64,000 nt of DNA, taken from positions 1-64,000 of the forward strand of contig CAMCXF010000002.1 in the NCBI GenBank assembly GCA_945883235.1, given 5' to 3'. The stretch is from Phenylobacterium deserti. GTDB taxonomy: Bacteria > Pseudomonadota > Alphaproteobacteria > Caulobacterales > Caulobacteraceae. Below are positions 63,820 to 64,000 of this stretch, in pieces. Every line of letters begins with the position of its first letter. The first letter of the stretch is position 1. The notes beneath the pieces were generated by a model, which saw only the letters and a program-made list of their open reading frames with translations, made no database searches and was not told the DNA's origin. The translations under genes were made by a program, and so were the position numbers.

Positions 63820-63820
63820 A
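63805..63820. mobile_element. Putative attachment site (att) inside dusA
   Basis: CCGATGATGGACTGGA is the conserved codon stretch (PMMDW) that dusA-targeting integrases are known to use as their insertion point. The native gene continues up to this point and foreign-looking DNA begins right after it, as expected for attL or attR. The exact core length cannot be set with one junction. Confidence 0.62.
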
Positions 63821-64000
63821 TAGAATTATTAATTAAATCAATAAATTATTGTTGGTTCGGTGCAAAAATTGTGCACCGGCGTTCGCCTTCGTTCGTCCGA
63901 TCAGGCCCTGGTATGCCCGATAGGAATCCCCTCCTGACCCTATAGCCGGCGGTCGCACGGCGACCTTTTCGATCCTGCGCCACACTGCGCTGTCGCGCGC
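63820..64000. mobile_element. Left end of a putative dusA-integrated element, running off the window
   Basis: From 63820 the base composition drops sharply (about 40 bases of mostly A and T) and then recovers. An inverted repeat follows at 63858-63878. No complete gene lies in these 180 bases. The integrase usually found near such ends would lie further right, outside the window. The frame beyond 63949 on the minus strand is open to the edge but carries nothing recognisable. Confidence 0.55.
63858..63878. repeat. Inverted repeat near the element end
   Basis: CGGTGCA (63858-63864) and TGCACCG (63872-63878) form perfect 7-bp arms around a 7-base AT-rich loop. It is about 40 bases from the att junction, where integrase arm sites or accessory-factor sites are common; it may instead be a terminator of a gene coming from the right. 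Confidence 0.5.

Overview
The window is high-GC DNA from an alphaproteobacterium, most likely a Caulobacterales- or Sphingomonadales-type heterotroph. The evidence is an alphaproteobacterial-style RpoD, two TonB-dependent receptors, many secreted hydrolases, an IlvD/Edd sugar-acid dehydratase route and dense ATGA-overlapping operons. I cannot name the genus from sequence alone. No tRNA, rRNA or CRISPR array was seen.

Layout. 0-4 kb: end of a class III nucleotide cyclase, a decayed vapC remnant, a NIPSNAP-like protein, and an alpha/beta hydrolase coupled to an M28-like peptidase gene broken by an amber codon. 4.1-7.8 kb: LOG-family nucleosidase plus a short uracil-catabolic rutABC-nitroreductase operon. 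8-9 kb: a PycTM (Pycsar-effector-like) gene with an amber codon, and a cupin. 9.1-13 kb: purine salvage set (secreted adenosine deaminase, NUP protein, NCS2 permease). 13-18.5 kb: CoA-transferase, two regulators, free-Met-R-sulfoxide reductase, thiolase, SDR. 18.6-26.1 kb: TonB receptor, Ntn-acylase, VOC protein, two broken GNAT genes, amidase. 26.3-28.2 kb: a four-module copper monooxygenase-like protein.

28.3-31.5 kb: LacI regulator, aldo/keto reductase and SsuD-like flavin monooxygenase, a gene pair that matches the sulfoquinovose monooxygenase (SMO) route. A palindrome in front of it recurs at 41.36 kb, between a divergent MFS transporter and a Gfo/Idh/MocA oxidoreductase that could be an NAD-dependent sulfoquinovosidase. 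Between these lie a decayed XRE-type gene, small secreted proteins, a 2OG oxygenase, an M28 peptidase and rpoD. 42.5-48.8 kb continues with a TonB receptor, VOC protein, PhyH dioxygenase, epimerase and GPH symporter.

48.8-51 kb: divergent acyl-CoA dehydrogenase and hot-dog protein. 51-63.7 kb: a galactoside locus in which a symporter, GH36 and GH42 galactosidases and a TetR regulator are followed by PhyH, AKR, IlvD/Edd dehydratase, SDR, DgoK and DgoA. Together these outline a De Ley-Doudoroff route from alpha- and beta-galactosides to pyruvate and glyceraldehyde-3-phosphate. The window ends at the 5' end of dusA, cut after the MMDW codons by AT-rich DNA, which looks like the attachment junction of a dusA-targeting integrative element that continues beyond the window.

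A striking background feature is gene decay: four genes carry a single in-frame stop inside an otherwise conserved frame (3024, 8029, 23939, 24373), a fifth carries a stop plus a frameshift (31661, about 31960), and a vapC fragment is frameshifted. TAG and TGA also end many intact genes here, so this is pseudogenisation or consensus error rather than a variant code.
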